NCBI GenBank assembly: GCA_023853785.1
Contig: JAJIRX010000581.1
Span: 62,001-126,000 of the forward strand
Length of the DNA: 64,000 bases
Direction of reading: 5' to 3'
DNA from: Psilocybe azurescens
Lineage: Eukaryota > Basidiomycota > Agaricomycetes > Agaricales > Agrocybaceae
Notes under the pieces: model-generated
Databases searched by the model: none
What the model was told of the DNA's origin: nothing
The model's input: only the letters and a program-made list of their open reading frames with translations
Made by a program: the position numbers and the translations under genes
Shown: positions 48,565-61,592 of the stretch, piece by piece
Layout of the letters: each line of letters opens with the position of its first letter
How positions within the stretch are numbered: the stretch's first letter is position 1

Positions 48565-51500
48565 CGATAACGCTGTATAGGGCTGTACCACCAGTATGTC
48601 TTTTTTTCTTCGCATTTTGCATTGTATCTACACATGTGTTTTTCTTTTCTTTTCTGCTTTGGTATGTATGTTCGTTTCTTCAAGTGGTAATTGAAAATGA
48701 TGTTGACAAATCCTTTTTTCTGTTCCTTTCGATCACAAGCAGCTGCTGAATCAGAATATGGAATCTTAATAACTGTGTTTTCTTTTTTTTGTTCCGCTTG
48801 TTAGATTGTTGTAAAACTCATGTAAATCAATTGTGCAAGTCGACGATGTCGCATCCGTTCATTCTGTATCTGTTTGATTCTATTTATTCTATTATATACA
48901 TATGTAGATGCTTACTTGTTACCATACCGTCGTTGGTTAAGTCCGGGTTTCTTCAGAGATGGGACCTGTCAGACTCTGTCTTCAAATTCTGGCTTGGAGT
49001 CTTGGACGTTGGAGGACGCCTTATGCCCGTGGCGTGTCTCGTCCCTCGTTTCGTGGTTCCAGCCAGGTTCATGTTGCCAACACCATGGGTAGCATGAGGG
49101 CTAGCGTTGATCTCTATCGTATCATTGACACTGGATACCTGAGCACAAGGACCTCAATCTATCTCAATGCGCAGCTTGATTCACACTGCCGCTCATTTGC
49201 GCTCATTTGATTTATTCGCGCGCGCGGGTGATAGCGGATGATGAAGGCAATGCTGCCCAGCTGGATACAATCTGTGTCCCGCTCCCATCCGGACTTTGAT
49301 TTCCTGACGCAACCTGAGGCAGGCTGAGCCGTAAGGCCTATATAGTCGTCTGACTTCTGTGACAGACGATTTCTGATGCATGGCATGCGAGTAGCAACCT
49401 ATAAGTACTTGTCAAGGCTCATGCCCTGATTGCAATCTTATTCTCCGCTGTGATACGCTCGGCGTCTATACAGCTGACCGATAGTGGAAGAGATTACAGG
49501 CTCTTGCGCAACTTCGTCACTAGCAACTCCCATTTGGTAAGTTCCGTAGCATGCGGGGTCCGATCGCAATCAATTTTGAGCCTCGTGTGACCTCTTTTAG
49601 TATTTCCCCGGACCCAAGCCATAACCTGCAGTATACGGTATGTATGGCTCTATGAGGCGAACATCGCACAAGCGCCCGGTGATGGAAGTGCTATAATTAA
49701 GTCGGACGGGAGTGCAGTATTAAGGGCTCGATCTGGAGGCGCTCGCGGAGTTTGGAGCTTCTTGTGGTCCATTGAGGGTCGAGGAGCAAGATAAAAGATA
49801 ATGACTTGATAAAAGGCTGCAGAAATCTCCGTATCGCAGGTGATTTAAGCATTTATGATAAGAATCGCGTAGCTGATGGTAGACTGCGGCGTTCTGAGAA
49901 CCAAGGATAGGATCGGGGTATCAGTATCAAATGTTCTCCAGTCACCCTGTCAGTTATATGAGCACATAGAAGCCGGCTAGAGCATGTCAGAAGATACTAA
50001 CCTACAGTAAGTAGGTGTCAGAGCTTGTCAGAGCTGAGAGCTGAGTCCAGACCCTATGTTCAAGCAAAGTGGTACAGTCAGGAAGAGCCGATACCATATT
50101 TTCCAGAGCGATACTGACCAGTACCGACCTCGTGCGATTCATCCTTTGAAAACTCTCGGCGGTGGTCTTTATCAGCCCTTTATCAGATTGTATTGTTGAT
50201 GTAGACGCATGTTCTGTTCAGTGAGATGTTCAGATACCACAATCACTTGCTGAAGTCTGATCGGCTATGACACTCTCGATCTGGGTTCTCCCAGGTTCCC
50301 CCTTGCTACCCATGGTCCATTGCAACTACATGTACCCGTTTTTGAGGAAACGCAGACAAATTCTAGGTGTCGTCTAAATATCTATCAATCCTAAGCACAT
50401 TTCATTGCGGTGTGGAATAGTAGGTGGAGGGGGCATAGCATCGTTCTGAGGCGCCCAGGTACAGTGAAACCTCTTACCTCGAAGTGTGCGGCAAATAAGG
50501 CCGCGCGAGTCAGAGTAAAACCTATTTATCAGTATAAGAAATCGACGAGAGCGGAGGGTTTCAATTTTGACGAGCCCCGACCCATTCTCGAACGGCGTAG
50601 GCCTTGTGACGGGCGCTTGGCTGTATTCAGAACTTGTGAGGTTCAGTCTGGTGGCTCTGGTCTTCAATTCACAGTGATTCGGGTGGTAGTGAGACGATTC
50701 TCGCGACTCGTCAACCTTGACCTTGCCAGAAAATACACTTCAAACTCAACCTGTCGGTGTATTTGCAGATTAAATGATTGCTGTTATTACTCTGAGAGTG
50801 CCTAGTAGGATAAGAAATTTATCTAGCGTTTCATCAACACATGATTTCCTGAAACATACATAAAACCACTATGTCCCATTGGTTTCTCTTCTTCAAGTGA
50901 GATTAACGAGACCATTCAAGGTGTTTACTAACTTGGCGGTGAGTCGCTTCATAGTAACGCGTGGTTGCAAGATCGCCAAGTTAGCCAAGTGTGGCTTTAT
51001 TTGGACTTATCGGTTTTGCAAGCACAAACGGACGAAAACCACCGACAACCTCCGACAACGTTTCGACAATCAAATTCGCTTCATTACAGCGGCTCCTCAC
51101 TATTCTGCTCCCGATTTCGAGTATCCAGTACTGCTCGCTCTTCTACGATACAAGAAACTTGTAACGAAGGAATAAACCACCTTTTGGAAGGGGTGCTAGT
51201 CGGTTCATTGAAATGCCTGAATACATTGGAGGCTAGAGGAGAATCTATGCCACAAGAGCTACGAAAACCCACATTGCCTGGAATATTCAATGACGGAAGG
51301 GTTCAAATCGACCATGCGGCCCAAGGTACACCCACCGGATCGACCTCGACTTTCATTGACCAGGTGATACGGCTCCAACAGCTGTTGAGTGCCCTGTGAT
51401 TATACATGCAATGGCAATGCTCAGCATTGGAGCGAGTAGCAATCGAGGCCGTGACATGGCCTGCGCCCAAGTATATGACTCGCTTTTTATGTCTTTCAGA

Positions 51501-51831
51501 GAAGAAATAATATTCATCCTTATTCAGACGGAACACCAGCAGAGATCCTGCAGACGGTTGCGTGCCTCACTTCCGGTCAACAGATCTCCATTTACAACTC
51601 TTAAAAGATTTCTAGATCTATAACGATCTTTGCAACCCCAAGATGCCCAGGTTTATCCTAGGTGCTAGATGCTTGGCCTTCAACATATTTCCTTATCGCT
51701 TCACATGGAGCAACTATGAACACCTTGGTGAATTTATTTCGCTAATATGGGTTTAACCGATTGAATAAATATCTGCATCCACCAATTTTGCAGAGCACTC
51801 GTAACTCCAACCCCTTCCTGAATCCTCGGTG
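48565..51831. other. Gene-poor region upstream of the amino-acid permease
   Basis: About 3.3 kb. Short open frames occur, including a plus-strand stretch ending at 51399 (NHLLEGVLVGSLKCLNTLEARGE...), which has some coding look but no start, domain or clear introns. It was left unannotated. Short direct repeats (gtcagagct) lie near 50017-50040. Confidence 0.4.
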
Positions 51832-54438
51832 ATGTCAGACCTGAAGAACGAGAAAGACGTGGATTCGTCCAGCGTAGCGTCTGGTACTGGAACGAAGTAT
51901 GAGTTTTATGATCCTTCGAAGGAGAGCATCTGGACACGCCTCGGGGTCAACCTCGAGAGTTTCAAGCGCGCTCCAGGAACTACGGGGTAAGTGCACCGTT
52001 TCCCGTCGCATTCCATGACCTTAACGAGTTTTCTCTGTATTCTAGTGGGCAGGTCATCTCTGGCGGTAATAATGTAGGCGATATCGAGCACGTCATGGCG
52101 GACTCGCCGATGTTGCAGCAGAAGATGAAGCCTAGACATCTTCAGATGATTGCTGTTGGTAAGCCAGCCCAAACCGTCCCTTTCTTGTTTCCGTCTCTGA
52201 AGCAAGTCCGATGAAGGTGGCAGTATCGGTACCGGTCTCTTTGTTGGTTCTGGAAGTGCTCTACGCAACGGTGGACCGGCTGGAATTCTTATTGCTTGGA
52301 TGATCATTGGTGTCATGTTGATCAACGTTACTCAGGTAAGTCTTTCTTTCAACGGCTTATGATATGCCCATGAAACAATCTGGTTTTAGGCTCTCGGCGA
52401 AATGTCCATTCTCTACCCAGTCTCGGGAGGCTTCTACACATTGGCTGTTCGATTTTTGGATCCTTCATTTGCTTTCGCCATGGGATGGAATTATGTTTTC
52501 CAATGGGCTGTGGTACTACCGCTAGAAATTACGGTAGCTGGTACAACGGTTCAATATTGGGGTAAAGACATAATGCCTCTCGCTGGCTGGATAACGATAT
52601 TCTATCTTGCAATCAGTAAGCCTTTGCCATTAACCTTCCACCTGCTTTTTTTTTAACAAAAAAAAACTCGCTTTAGTCATCGCCTGTATATTTGGCACTC
52701 TTGGTTATGCCGAAGAAGAGTTCTGGTCGTCTTGTCTGAAGCTCCTCGTAGTCGTAGTATTCATCTTCATTGGAATGTAAGTTTTTACGCTCCTCTGCGT
52801 ATCTGAGACATGTTTAACATGCATGGCAGTGTCTGCATTGCCGGCGGAGGACCCAAAGATGGTGAATATTCCTCATATGTTGGCGGACGTAATTGGTCCG
52901 ATCCTGGAGCATTTGCCAACGGCTTCAAGGGCGTCTGCGCTGTGTTTGTTACCGCCGCCTTTTCTTTCGGTAAGTCATTTTCATTCTAAACTACTTTTCA
53001 GTGTATATTGATATGGGTCATTGTTTTTTTTTTTCAGCTGGAACTGAGCTTGTCGGTCTCGCTGCTAGCGAAACTCCCAATCCCCGTGCCACTATGCCCG
53101 CTGCCGTCAAGGGTACATTCTGGCGTATCGTATGTTTTTGCTGTACCATCTCTTCGACTCTGTCGCTAATGAGACATTGTAGACTATTATCTACATCACT
53201 TCCCTCACCATCATCGGCCTTCTCCTCCGTTACGATGAAGTCCGCCTCCTAGGCGGTGGAAGTGGTGCCGACGCTTCTCCTTTCGTTATTGCCCTTGACA
53301 AGGCCAAGATCAAAGGATTGGATCGTAAGTACTTAATAATGTAACATACTTCCTCGGGTCACTGAACTAACCCCCTTCTCATGTAGACTTGGTCAATGTC
53401 ACGATCTGCATCTCTGTCCTTTCCATTGGTCTCTCTTGCGTGTATGCAGGATCACGCACTCTCACTGCTCTTGCTGAAACCGGTTACGCACCCAAAGCCT
53501 TCACCTATGGTATGTCTATATCTGCCAGTATCTTGTGCATTTTCTAACGAGTCTTTTGTCAAGTTGACAAGTCCAGTCGCCCACTTTGGTCCGTTCTTGC
53601 AATCCTCGCTTTCGGCCCCATCGCGTACGCCAATTGCGCCTCGGACGGCGCTGGTGATGTTGTCTTCTCCTGGCTTCTTGCGTTGTCAGGTCTTTCAACC
53701 CTCTTCACTTGGATGTCCATTTGCATGTGCCAGTTAGTATCATATTCATCTTGGCTTTACTTGCGATCTGTTCTGACCTCCGTCAATATACACATCTAGT
53801 ATTCGCTTCCGTAAGGCATGGGTTGTGCAAGGACATTCCGTTGAAGAACTTCCATACCGCGCTCTTGGCGGTGTCTATGGATCCTGGCTCGGTGTCATCC
53901 TTATCATTGTGGTCCTCATCGCGCAATTCTACATAGTCAGCTCTTTTTTCTTGCCTTTTCCGGCTCTATTTACTAAATTGTTCTGACTAGGCGTTGTGGC
54001 CCATTGGTGGAATGTCTGAGAATCCTCAGGAGGTTGCTGAGGGCTTCTTCCGTTCGTCACATCCTTTGCTAAGATTTTGGGAAAATTTTTAAACGTACCA
54101 ATTTACAGAGGCGTACCTTGCGTTCCCTATCATGATTGCGTTCTATGTCGTTGGATATGCCTGGAAGAGGACGCTTCCTCAACGCTCCTACCAGATCGAT
54201 CTTGACGTAAGTTTGATCTATGTTTTCTTTCTCGATCATCGTTACTAATTATCTGGTTTATAGACTGGTCGCAAGAGTTGGTTGACCGTCGACGAAATGC
54301 GCGAAGTAAGTGTTCAATATCTGTCGTTTCCTTGGAGTTCCAGATGTTCATGCTCTCTCATTTTCTTTCTAGTACCGCGCCGAGCGTGCTCGCGCTCCTC
54401 TTCATGTCCGCATATACCGCATACTTTTCTCGAATTGA
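51832..54438 (+). CDS. Amino-acid permease (AAT/YAT family)
   Basis: A plasma-membrane amino acid:H+ symporter of the APC superfamily. ATG at 51832 (MSDLKNEKDVDSSSVASG...), a hydrophilic N-terminus, then the hallmark [24 protein letters not shown] start of the first membrane span ([35 protein letters not shown] here). Later spans include EMSILYPVSGGFYTLAVRF, GWNYVFQWAVVLPLEITVA, AGTELVGLAASETPNPRATMP (the substrate-site region), YAGSRTLTALAETGYAPK, LSGLSTLFTWMSICMCHIRFRKAW and PIGGMSENPQE. The C-terminus TGRKSWLTVDEMREYRAERARAP ends LFSN-TGA at 54438. About a dozen short introns; the joins checked keep frame. Length and motifs fit fungal general amino-acid permeases; substrate range cannot be told. 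Confidence 0.93.
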
Positions 54439-54739
54439 AAACATTGCTTTTACCCCCACGCACACCACGCACACGCACGCACATACACACTTATTCGGAG
54501 ATTTTTTAGTCTCATTGTAATTTATACCTTCGCGTAATTGGTTTCTCTACACACATTTGCATTGATAGAGATTTGCCTATATATAATAACCCCTCATTTC
54601 TACATACCATCTGAATTGAAATGTTTTTGGAATCCAGTTGAGGGCGGCGTTGAGTCGTTCTTTGTCTGATGACTTTCGGTCGGAGTGACGATTATCTATG
54701 TTTAGGATTCGTGTCTGTCTGGTTAGGCTTGTTGAATGG

Positions 54740-55206
54740 CAATAGGGTGTTTCACGGTGGGAATTTTCAGTCGCTTTTGAGCCGCTTTTGATAAATTTTA
54801 AAAGCGGGGCCCACTTGCAAAAGCTGCTTTCACCCTGCTTTCACCTCGCTTTTCCCTTGCTTTTACTCGCTTTTCAAACATCATGTATTAGATAATTATA
54901 TCCAATATATCATTATCTTGCGTTATCTCTCAACAACCTTGGCTTTATCCCTCCTTCCAACATGGTTAAAAAATCAGTGAGAAAAGAAAACCTTCAATCC
55001 CAAAAAGCTAAAATCAAACCTCTCAGATGTGAGGAGTTGAACATAATTGCTAGGATATTAGTAGGTACATGCCATACATTCCGAATAAATTCTTGGGAGT
55101 TTCACGTTGGTCTTGATTTTGAGCAGCTTTTCACTCTTATTTTGAGAAAAGCGAGATGAAAATCACCATTAAAAGTGGCTCTAATGGTAAATGGTCACCC
55201 AATTCC
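54740..55206. mobile_element. Possible MITE-like element
   Basis: The ends carry imperfect inverted repeats: left 'aatagggtg' then 'ggtgggaattttcagtcgctttt' (54740-54777), and right, read in reverse, 'aattgggtg' then 'ggtgattttcatctcgctttt' (from 55203 down to 55145). Inside the left end a perfect 8-bp-arm hairpin CCGCTTTT...AAAAGCGG (54782-54807) is followed by a cluster of TGCTTTYAC-like units (54822-54876). A 65-codon frame (54962-55159) without known motifs lies inside. No clear target-site duplication was seen. It lies just 3' of the permease gene. It could instead be a diverged non-autonomous element or simple AT/GC-skewed DNA. Confidence 0.4.
54782..54807. repeat. Inverted repeat (hairpin) CCGCTTTT / AAAAGCGG
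   Basis: Perfect 8-bp arms around a 10-base AT-rich loop that itself continues the pairing partly (gataaatttt). Part of the possible MITE. Confidence 0.75.
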
Positions 55207-56884
55207 AAATTCTAAGTTGAGTTTCAAATCATATTGACTGCTTTAGATCGGTTGATGGAATCTCAATCTGACGTCCTTTTTTTTTGACACGGTGTGTTAT
55301 TAGACTAAGTTAGTGTGTATTTGCGTACCGAAGTACTCAGTACTGTCACCGCATTTCAAATTTGATGTTGACTTTTGAGGTGTTTTTGAAATTGGAATGG
55401 GCCCACAATCAATGCACGGTCTGAGCGTGATTATTTGGAATATATGCAGTCTAACTGGACAGTGGTGACGGCTGAAGGTATATACATATGGATGAATCAT
55501 AGAAGTTCAGATGGTATAAAGAACACATAGCACTTATAAGCAGCTGGATACTGAGGGAAGTTGTAGATACGGGCCCCTATTACTTATCGGGGACGTACTA
55601 GGGTGATTACGATGATACATGGGGCGTTTGGCGACCTTGTATATTTCTGAGGCAGCGACCCGAACTTGCCATGTGAATTTAGACTTTCGTATGTTTAGAG
55701 CTCGAATTTAAAGACGATAACGTCGTTGTGGGCTTTGCCATGTGTAATCGATCGAGAGGGAAGATAATATATTTTCTGTAACTATAGGAATAGTTATTCA
55801 GAGATAACATTTATTTAGTAGCCCTCAGGACCCTTCAAAGTTTAAAAACACTCGTATACCCTCGTGCATGTATCTTATCAAGGACTAGTGTATGTTATGG
55901 AGTGATCTAAAGAATAGGGGCTAGGACGTCGTAGTGGATCATGGGTCCCATGACTTATTTCGGACCATCACGGGCGTCTCCGCTCGATAACCACATCTGA
56001 ACCGGCTGTGAGAGCACGGAAGCTGTGCTGCTGACAGTGACATAAATATTAAATATCATTGACATTGCGTGGGGAAGAATCATTGGTCTAAATTTAGCGC
56101 TTTGAGATGGCGTTGATGATTTGGCGGTGAGCGTTTGGACGGTTAAATGGTTGACCCATCCGTGTACATCTGCTATACTAGTAGCTCCACTGCTGCGGAG
56201 TCCACTGAGCACAGTCCTCAAGTTGAAGGAGAGTAATGCTGGTCATGAGAAATCCCGCTTTTGTCATTGGATGGAGCGTTCTAGGGTATTAGAGTCAGAT
56301 AATCTGGAGTCTCAAGAGTGTAAATCTTACTGGTCAGGCTAGCCATTGCTTTAAAACAAGTTGGGTTAGAGATAGTACTCGGATACGTTATAATGGATTC
56401 TCTTTGCACTCACACATTGACTGTATGTCGCACAGCGCACGTATGGCTCCGTGACTGAATGGGCAAATGTACAACAGCCTTATCTATCTAAACACCAACT
56501 AGGCAAGATAGTAGACCATGTACCGAATTTACTCTGACAGTACTATTACAATTTATCAGAATATTTACGAACTTGACACTTTCAACTCGGGAAAAAATCA
56601 CCAAAATAGAGATATCTTATAATCAAAGCCTACTTCTCGCTTCAAAAGCACGATTTTGTCTTGATTTGTCTTGATACATTGAATGTTATCGCGTTGTGTT
56701 TTTTCCATTTTACGGAGTTGAAATTGACTCGAGAACGTGATTTGACACGTAACACGTGATGAGAAAATGATTTGGTGGGATCAACAAACGGATGTTGAAT
56801 CGATTTGGGTTGAGCCAAACGCGTCTCTTCCTTAACCCCCATTTTAACCCCCCCGATTCCCTCACTTTTTTCCTCCCCTCAAAT
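55207..56884. other. Intergenic region
   Basis: About 1.7 kb with no recognisable gene, RNA or repeat. Confidence 0.45.
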
Positions 56885-57685
56885 ATGCCCCGCAAAGCCG
56901 CTGCCACTGCTACTGGAGAGTCTGCTGATGCTGCTGCTGCGCCCCGTCGCTCAACTCGCATCAAGGAACAGCCTAAGGAGGAGGTTGCTGCGCCCAAGAA
57001 GGCCCCAGCAAAGCCCAGGTCTAAGAAAGTCACCAAAGACGACGAAACCAAAGAAGAGAAACCCAAATCGACTAAGGCAACCAAGAGAAAGGCTGTCGAT
57101 GAACCAAATGGCGCTGCGGAAGACGATGAGACGCCTCCCGCTAAAAGGTACTTTTTTGAACCAGAGGCGCACGACAATATGTTGAGACATTTTCGCTTAG
57201 GCTAAACCCGCATCTAAAGCCAAACCTGCGTCAACCAAGCCCGCCTCTGCTGCTGCTAAGCCTTCCTCGAAGGCCTCCGCGAAGCCTGCTTCCAAGGCGT
57301 CAGTAAAACCGGCGTCTAAGGCTACGAAGCCTGCCTCGCGTGCAGCTTCAGCAAAGCCCGCTTCCCGGGCGGGATCGAAGAAACCTGCCTCCAAGGTTCG
57401 TGTGCTCTCTGTCTCTGTCTGGTCCTATTCCAGATCGTGAACCGTTCTTTCGTCGTTCTTGATGTGTCTACATGAGCTGATGATATGACCCGCAGGCTGA
57501 AGCTCAACCATCAACTGCAGCTGCTAAGGTTGACGAGACAATCGCTGAAGAACCAGAGGCGGAAGAGGCTGCTACTGCAGTCGCTCCTGAGCCCGCTCCT
57601 GCTCCTGCTGCAGAGGTTCGTGACAGTTTGAATTGATGTTCGAAGACAGTATTAAACGTCTTACATTTTACATTTCTAGGCATGA
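56885..57685 (+). CDS. Lysine/alanine/proline-rich nuclear protein (linker-histone-tail-like)
   Basis: ATG 56885 opens PRKAAATATGESADAAAAPRRSTRIKEQPKEE, a basic start with an RRSTRIKEQ segment seen in many fungal chromatin-associated proteins. A Lys-rich stretch and an acidic AAEDDETPPAK follow. The next exon (from 57201) encodes repeated KPASK/KPSSK-type units (AKPASKA, SAKPASKAS, VKPASKATKPASR, SKKPASK), then the sequence turns acidic (VDETIAEEPEAEEAAT) and ends at TGA 57685. Such repeats resemble histone H1 tails, but there is no globular winged-helix domain. At the first intron (donor 57150 GTACTT, acceptor CTTAG 57200) the phases disagree by one base: the exon-1 side leaves two bases and the repeat exon wants none. 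A weak alternative donor (GTCGAT, 57094) would solve it; so would one extra A in the AAAA run at 57142. Confidence 0.65.
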
Positions 57686-60223
57686 GAATGTCATCTTCTC
57701 CAACATCCACGCATCTTTGCCGTTATCGTGTCAATCTTATTCCATTTATCCCCAACTCCAATCCCCACATTCCTCTGGTCGTGCTCAACCGACCTTGACC
57801 GCATTTTAGGCTGGAGCCGCGTGGATGACCGCTACTCGATGTAACATCTCCCAGATTTCTCCTCTTGGTAAAACGCTCGTCTGGCCTATCTATTCCTACG
57901 AAACGAAACACATACGGCCTCTGCCTCGAAATAACGTCCCTTTTCTTGATCAAGTTTAAACGCCCCTCGTCGTGCTATCGTTGTTTCAGTCTTCAGTCTT
58001 GTCCCTTATGCGCCTCCATATCGTTACGGTCTTCCTAAGTCCCTCATTTCCATTTTGCGTCCCTCGCTTTCGGTATTGTTGTTGTTCAAATCTACTAAGT
58101 CTGTACGCAAACGATGTATGTTCTGTTGTATGACATGTACGTGTATATTCGAGCCATGGGATTGAGATAATTTCTTTTATCTCTTCGACCTACGAATCGT
58201 TTTGACGTTCTATTCTTTTATCATTTACTACATTTTAGTTACTTATTTCTTATTTCTTCCTATTTCCTACTTCCTCTACAGCTTCTCTATAGCCCAACCT
58301 GACAGCCGTTATAAACCCTCTTGATATACAACACAATCCTTGTGACCGAGTAACCACCCCCTTCTTTTCTATATATCGCTCAACGGCTCCCCATCTATCT
58401 ATCCTTCCTGTCTTTTTTGATATCTTTTCTTTTTCTTGTAAACGAATGTTTGGATTCCTTCGGCTCACGCTAGTATGCACTGCGGTCTTTCATTGGGCGG
58501 TAGCAGGTACGGTGTTGGCAGCCATCAGTTGTCGATGTCATTGCTTTTTCTTTTTTGTTTGTAGAACCTAGGCCTTTTCTTTTCCTTTTTTCCTTCGTCC
58601 TTTCGGCCGTACCCTCTGCGGGAGATGGTGATGGCGCCGTCGTCGTGGTCTCCTTGGTGGGCTGGTTTTGCTATTTCATCCCCTTTCTCATGAATATATA
58701 TGATTTTATCGGCTCGTACTTATCCTGGCACCCTACTATTTAATGGTCCGCTGGCTCCAACGACCCCTCGACTCGACCATCATCTCGTGTATGCACTCGT
58801 TCATCTTCATCGTCATGGGCGTCATGATTAATTGGTTCTCCTTCGTTTACTTACTCGCTTTGACACTCAGCGCTCAGTGGCTCAGCTGATGCTCCATGTG
58901 ACAGGCTTTGAGCGTCGTAATCGATGCCCAGACTCCGAATGCCCTCCTACCTTGCTCCCACCCACTCCTTGGCGGTCGTCGATATTCTATGCTGTACGGG
59001 TAATCGGTTGCGACAACCTCGTGGCTGGATACACTGGGCTGGCACTGAGCGGACGTCTGTCCAGTGTCAGCTTGTTGCAGAATCAGCACGTCACTGGCCC
59101 CAAGTTGTCCATATTGAACAGATGTTGACTTGAAAGGACATGACAACTGGACTGGAAGATCAAGTGGGGTCTGCAAACGCTTCTCGAATCTGATTCTTCA
59201 AGTTAACTTCAAACAAAAGGGGTTCTTCGTGGTTCTTCTTGTCCACCTCTTATCTCCGTTCTGGAGGCTAGTGCCAAGTTTAGTTGCTCGGGGTTTTTGC
59301 ATTCACCTGTTACAGTGATTGGAGGGTGGAAACATGGGTGCCTTCAAGTTCAAATCGTTCGGTTTTAACTTCCGGCGTTGCTTTGTGCCGGTGCTCTAAG
59401 TATTTCACAACTAGATGCCGTCTTTGGGATGTCGTTTCTCACTATTGTCGTGCCTTTGACGCTTTCGTCACAAGCAGAGACATCGACAATCATAGGTCTT
59501 ACCGCCAATAGTCACAATTCACGACCTCAATGTGGACAAGACGAGGTTTCAGACACCATTTTGTTCTTGATTGACCTGGTTTATTCAATCTCCCCACGAC
59601 TTTTTCTTTTTTCTTTTTGTCTTGCGGCAGTGGAATGTAGGGAAAAAGTCTTTGCTGTTCTGGATTGTCGAGTCTTATAGAGGGCTGTTGTTCACTTTCT
59701 GGTCTTCGGCGGCCGATCGTGGCTTTTTGGAAGCTCTTGGAAGGCACAATGTCGTCGAACACCATCGATGTACAGGGAAGCACTCGTCTGTCAACCCTCC
59801 ACAGATACTGGTTTACGGCCTCTCCGCTCTAATGGTCATGAAAGCTCCAGGTGCTCCGTTGAAGTAGTACGTACGCTTCATTTCGGCGCCCAACGACAGT
59901 GAGCGTATAACATTGTGCGTAGCCATATCGAGCCGCAACACATCGTCGGCGGGCCAATCCTTCTGCGGACCTTGCGTCATCGCCTCGACCTGAGTCCATA
60001 ATTATGAAAAGTCAATTGCAACAGGACTTTATTGTTCGTTGTATACATATAAAAAATACCGGACCTGGTCCGTGGTTTGTTCTTTCGTTCGTTCGAGTTG
60101 GTCCTGCGTTCCTCTTCCTCCGAACGGCTAGTCAATATCTGCTTGCAAGGGCTCTCGAACACTGATTCCCAGTGAACACTATACTCGATATTTCTGCAGG
60201 AGAATTTTACTGCAGCACGAATT
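57686..60223. other. Intergenic region with weak frames
   Basis: 2.5 kb. A plus-strand ATG at 58446 begins a signal-peptide-like stretch (MFGFLRLTLVCTAVFHWAVA), but the following sequence is not convincing. Plus-strand frames around 59730-59990 were also not resolvable. No RNA gene or repeat identified. Confidence 0.35.
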
Positions 60224-61242
60224 ATGGCCGATAGCGATCGTAGTACTGCCAGAACTCGGGTGGACAGCGCTAATACGAAACTGCCCTGGCTCAAGCGGAG
60301 AGTCTTCTTTCTATTTACTGCATTTGCCTTTGTGCTGCAGGCGCTGGAGTTGGTGCGTGAACTGCAGTCGTGACATATATATTAAGGTTAACGAAGGTGA
60401 TACCGTATTACTGGCCACAGCATTAAATGCTATCATTAAACTCAACAACAAAGTCAATCGCGACGGGGCGTTGGTCACTACCACTGGTCTAGGCGTAACT
60501 ATCGATATAAATAGTTCGTGATGTTATCTTCTGCAGGACGAGGTGCTGATTCGGGTTTCTTCAAAGATGTCTATGTCACCGGCATACTCTCCGTTGTCGC
60601 TGCCTTTGGAATCGTCGTCACTACAGCTGCGTTTATAGCGTATACGCTCTGGCCCCGCAGATCTCACGGAGAGTACATACTATCGCAATCCGTCTTCCTG
60701 ACTGGGTGGACTGCCTGGCTGTTCATCACTCTCGTCGCAGAGACCGCGTTCTACAATACCAGTCGTCCGCGAGTCACCGTCACTGGCGGGGACCTTGGCG
60801 TAGTCCAAATCGACGACCTTAGGGCAGCGTATCGCCCAATCAAATATCGTACGTTCTATGCTTGAACGTTGCACCACAACCTCTGACTATTTTTTGTGTA
60901 TCTTCTGTAGTGCGTAACTCGATCATCCTTCTCTGGTTCTCGTGGATATCTGTCCTTATATGCACCTGCGTCCTCTTCGTTGCCGCGCATCAAGTCAAGA
61001 TCTCGCGGTCCCCTGGACCCAAGAAATACGGCCTGACGGCGGAGGAGCTGGCGGGTCTCCCGAAGCGGGATCTAGGCCACAGACACGATCCAGATGGGTT
61101 GGAGGGAGTGAAAGAAAAAACACCTCGCTCGCCTGCCACTGCACCCTCTGGCAAGGACTCAAATCCGGAAGTTGTTCTTGGAGACTTGGAGAAGGGTGTC
61201 GAGACGACGCCGAGCAAGGAAAATGCGGTTGAAGTCCTGTAG
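60224..61242 (+). CDS. Four-TM membrane protein (MARVEL-like)
   Basis: Three exons: 60224-60356, 60537-60848 and 60911-61242; the phases work (GTG C|GA CGA and ATC|TG, with GTGAAC and GTACGT donors). The product has a short basic N-terminus (ADSDRSTARTRVDS), then a membrane span (RRVFFLFTAFAFVLQALEL), a loop, span 2 (VYVTGILSVVAAFGIVVTTAAFIAYTLW), span 3 (SVFLTGWTAWLFITLVAET), an outer loop with an RAAYRPIKY segment, span 4 (SIILLWFSWISVLICTCVLFVAA), and a hydrophilic acidic/basic tail ending AVEVL. The four-helix layout with a cytoplasmic tail resembles fungal MARVEL-domain proteins of the plasma membrane, but that assignment is by topology only. The 180-nt first intron is long for this genome and may hide a small exon. 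Confidence 0.75.
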
Positions 61243-61592
61243 TCTTTGACTCCTCTTTTGTATTTCTTATTCTTATGACCCTTTTTGCGCTTATGTATGA
61301 TGTGATGGTTCGTAGTAATGTTGGTTATTTATTTGTGGACAGTTTTCTCGGAGTGCTTGGACGAATACCAACTATTTTAATGGACGTTTCATTGATAATG
61401 CTGACACGTGTGCCGTGCCTTCTAACTTAGACGACATAGTTAACTTGTTATTTAGCAGTGCCCTTAGTTGACTTCTACTTGTCATCGAAGTTACTGGCAA
61501 TATATTATAAAACTGGTACGTGTCGAGAAGTATACTATTAAGATATTGATTCTTCTAGTTCCTAAGTATAGTACAAGGTAGAGTAGTCATAT
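61243..61592. other. Convergent intergenic spacer
   Basis: 350 bp; nothing recognised beyond 3' ends. Confidence 0.5.

Noticed and set aside
58446..58743. Signal-peptide-like ORF with possible intron (58446-58743, plus)
   Set aside because: The downstream sequence is a run of Phe/Leu/Val codons from a T-rich tract with no family character.
59730..59995. Peptide ending ...CVIAST considered as a CAAX pheromone precursor
   Set aside because: The cysteine is not at the fourth position from the stop and no typical short precursor ATG frame fits.
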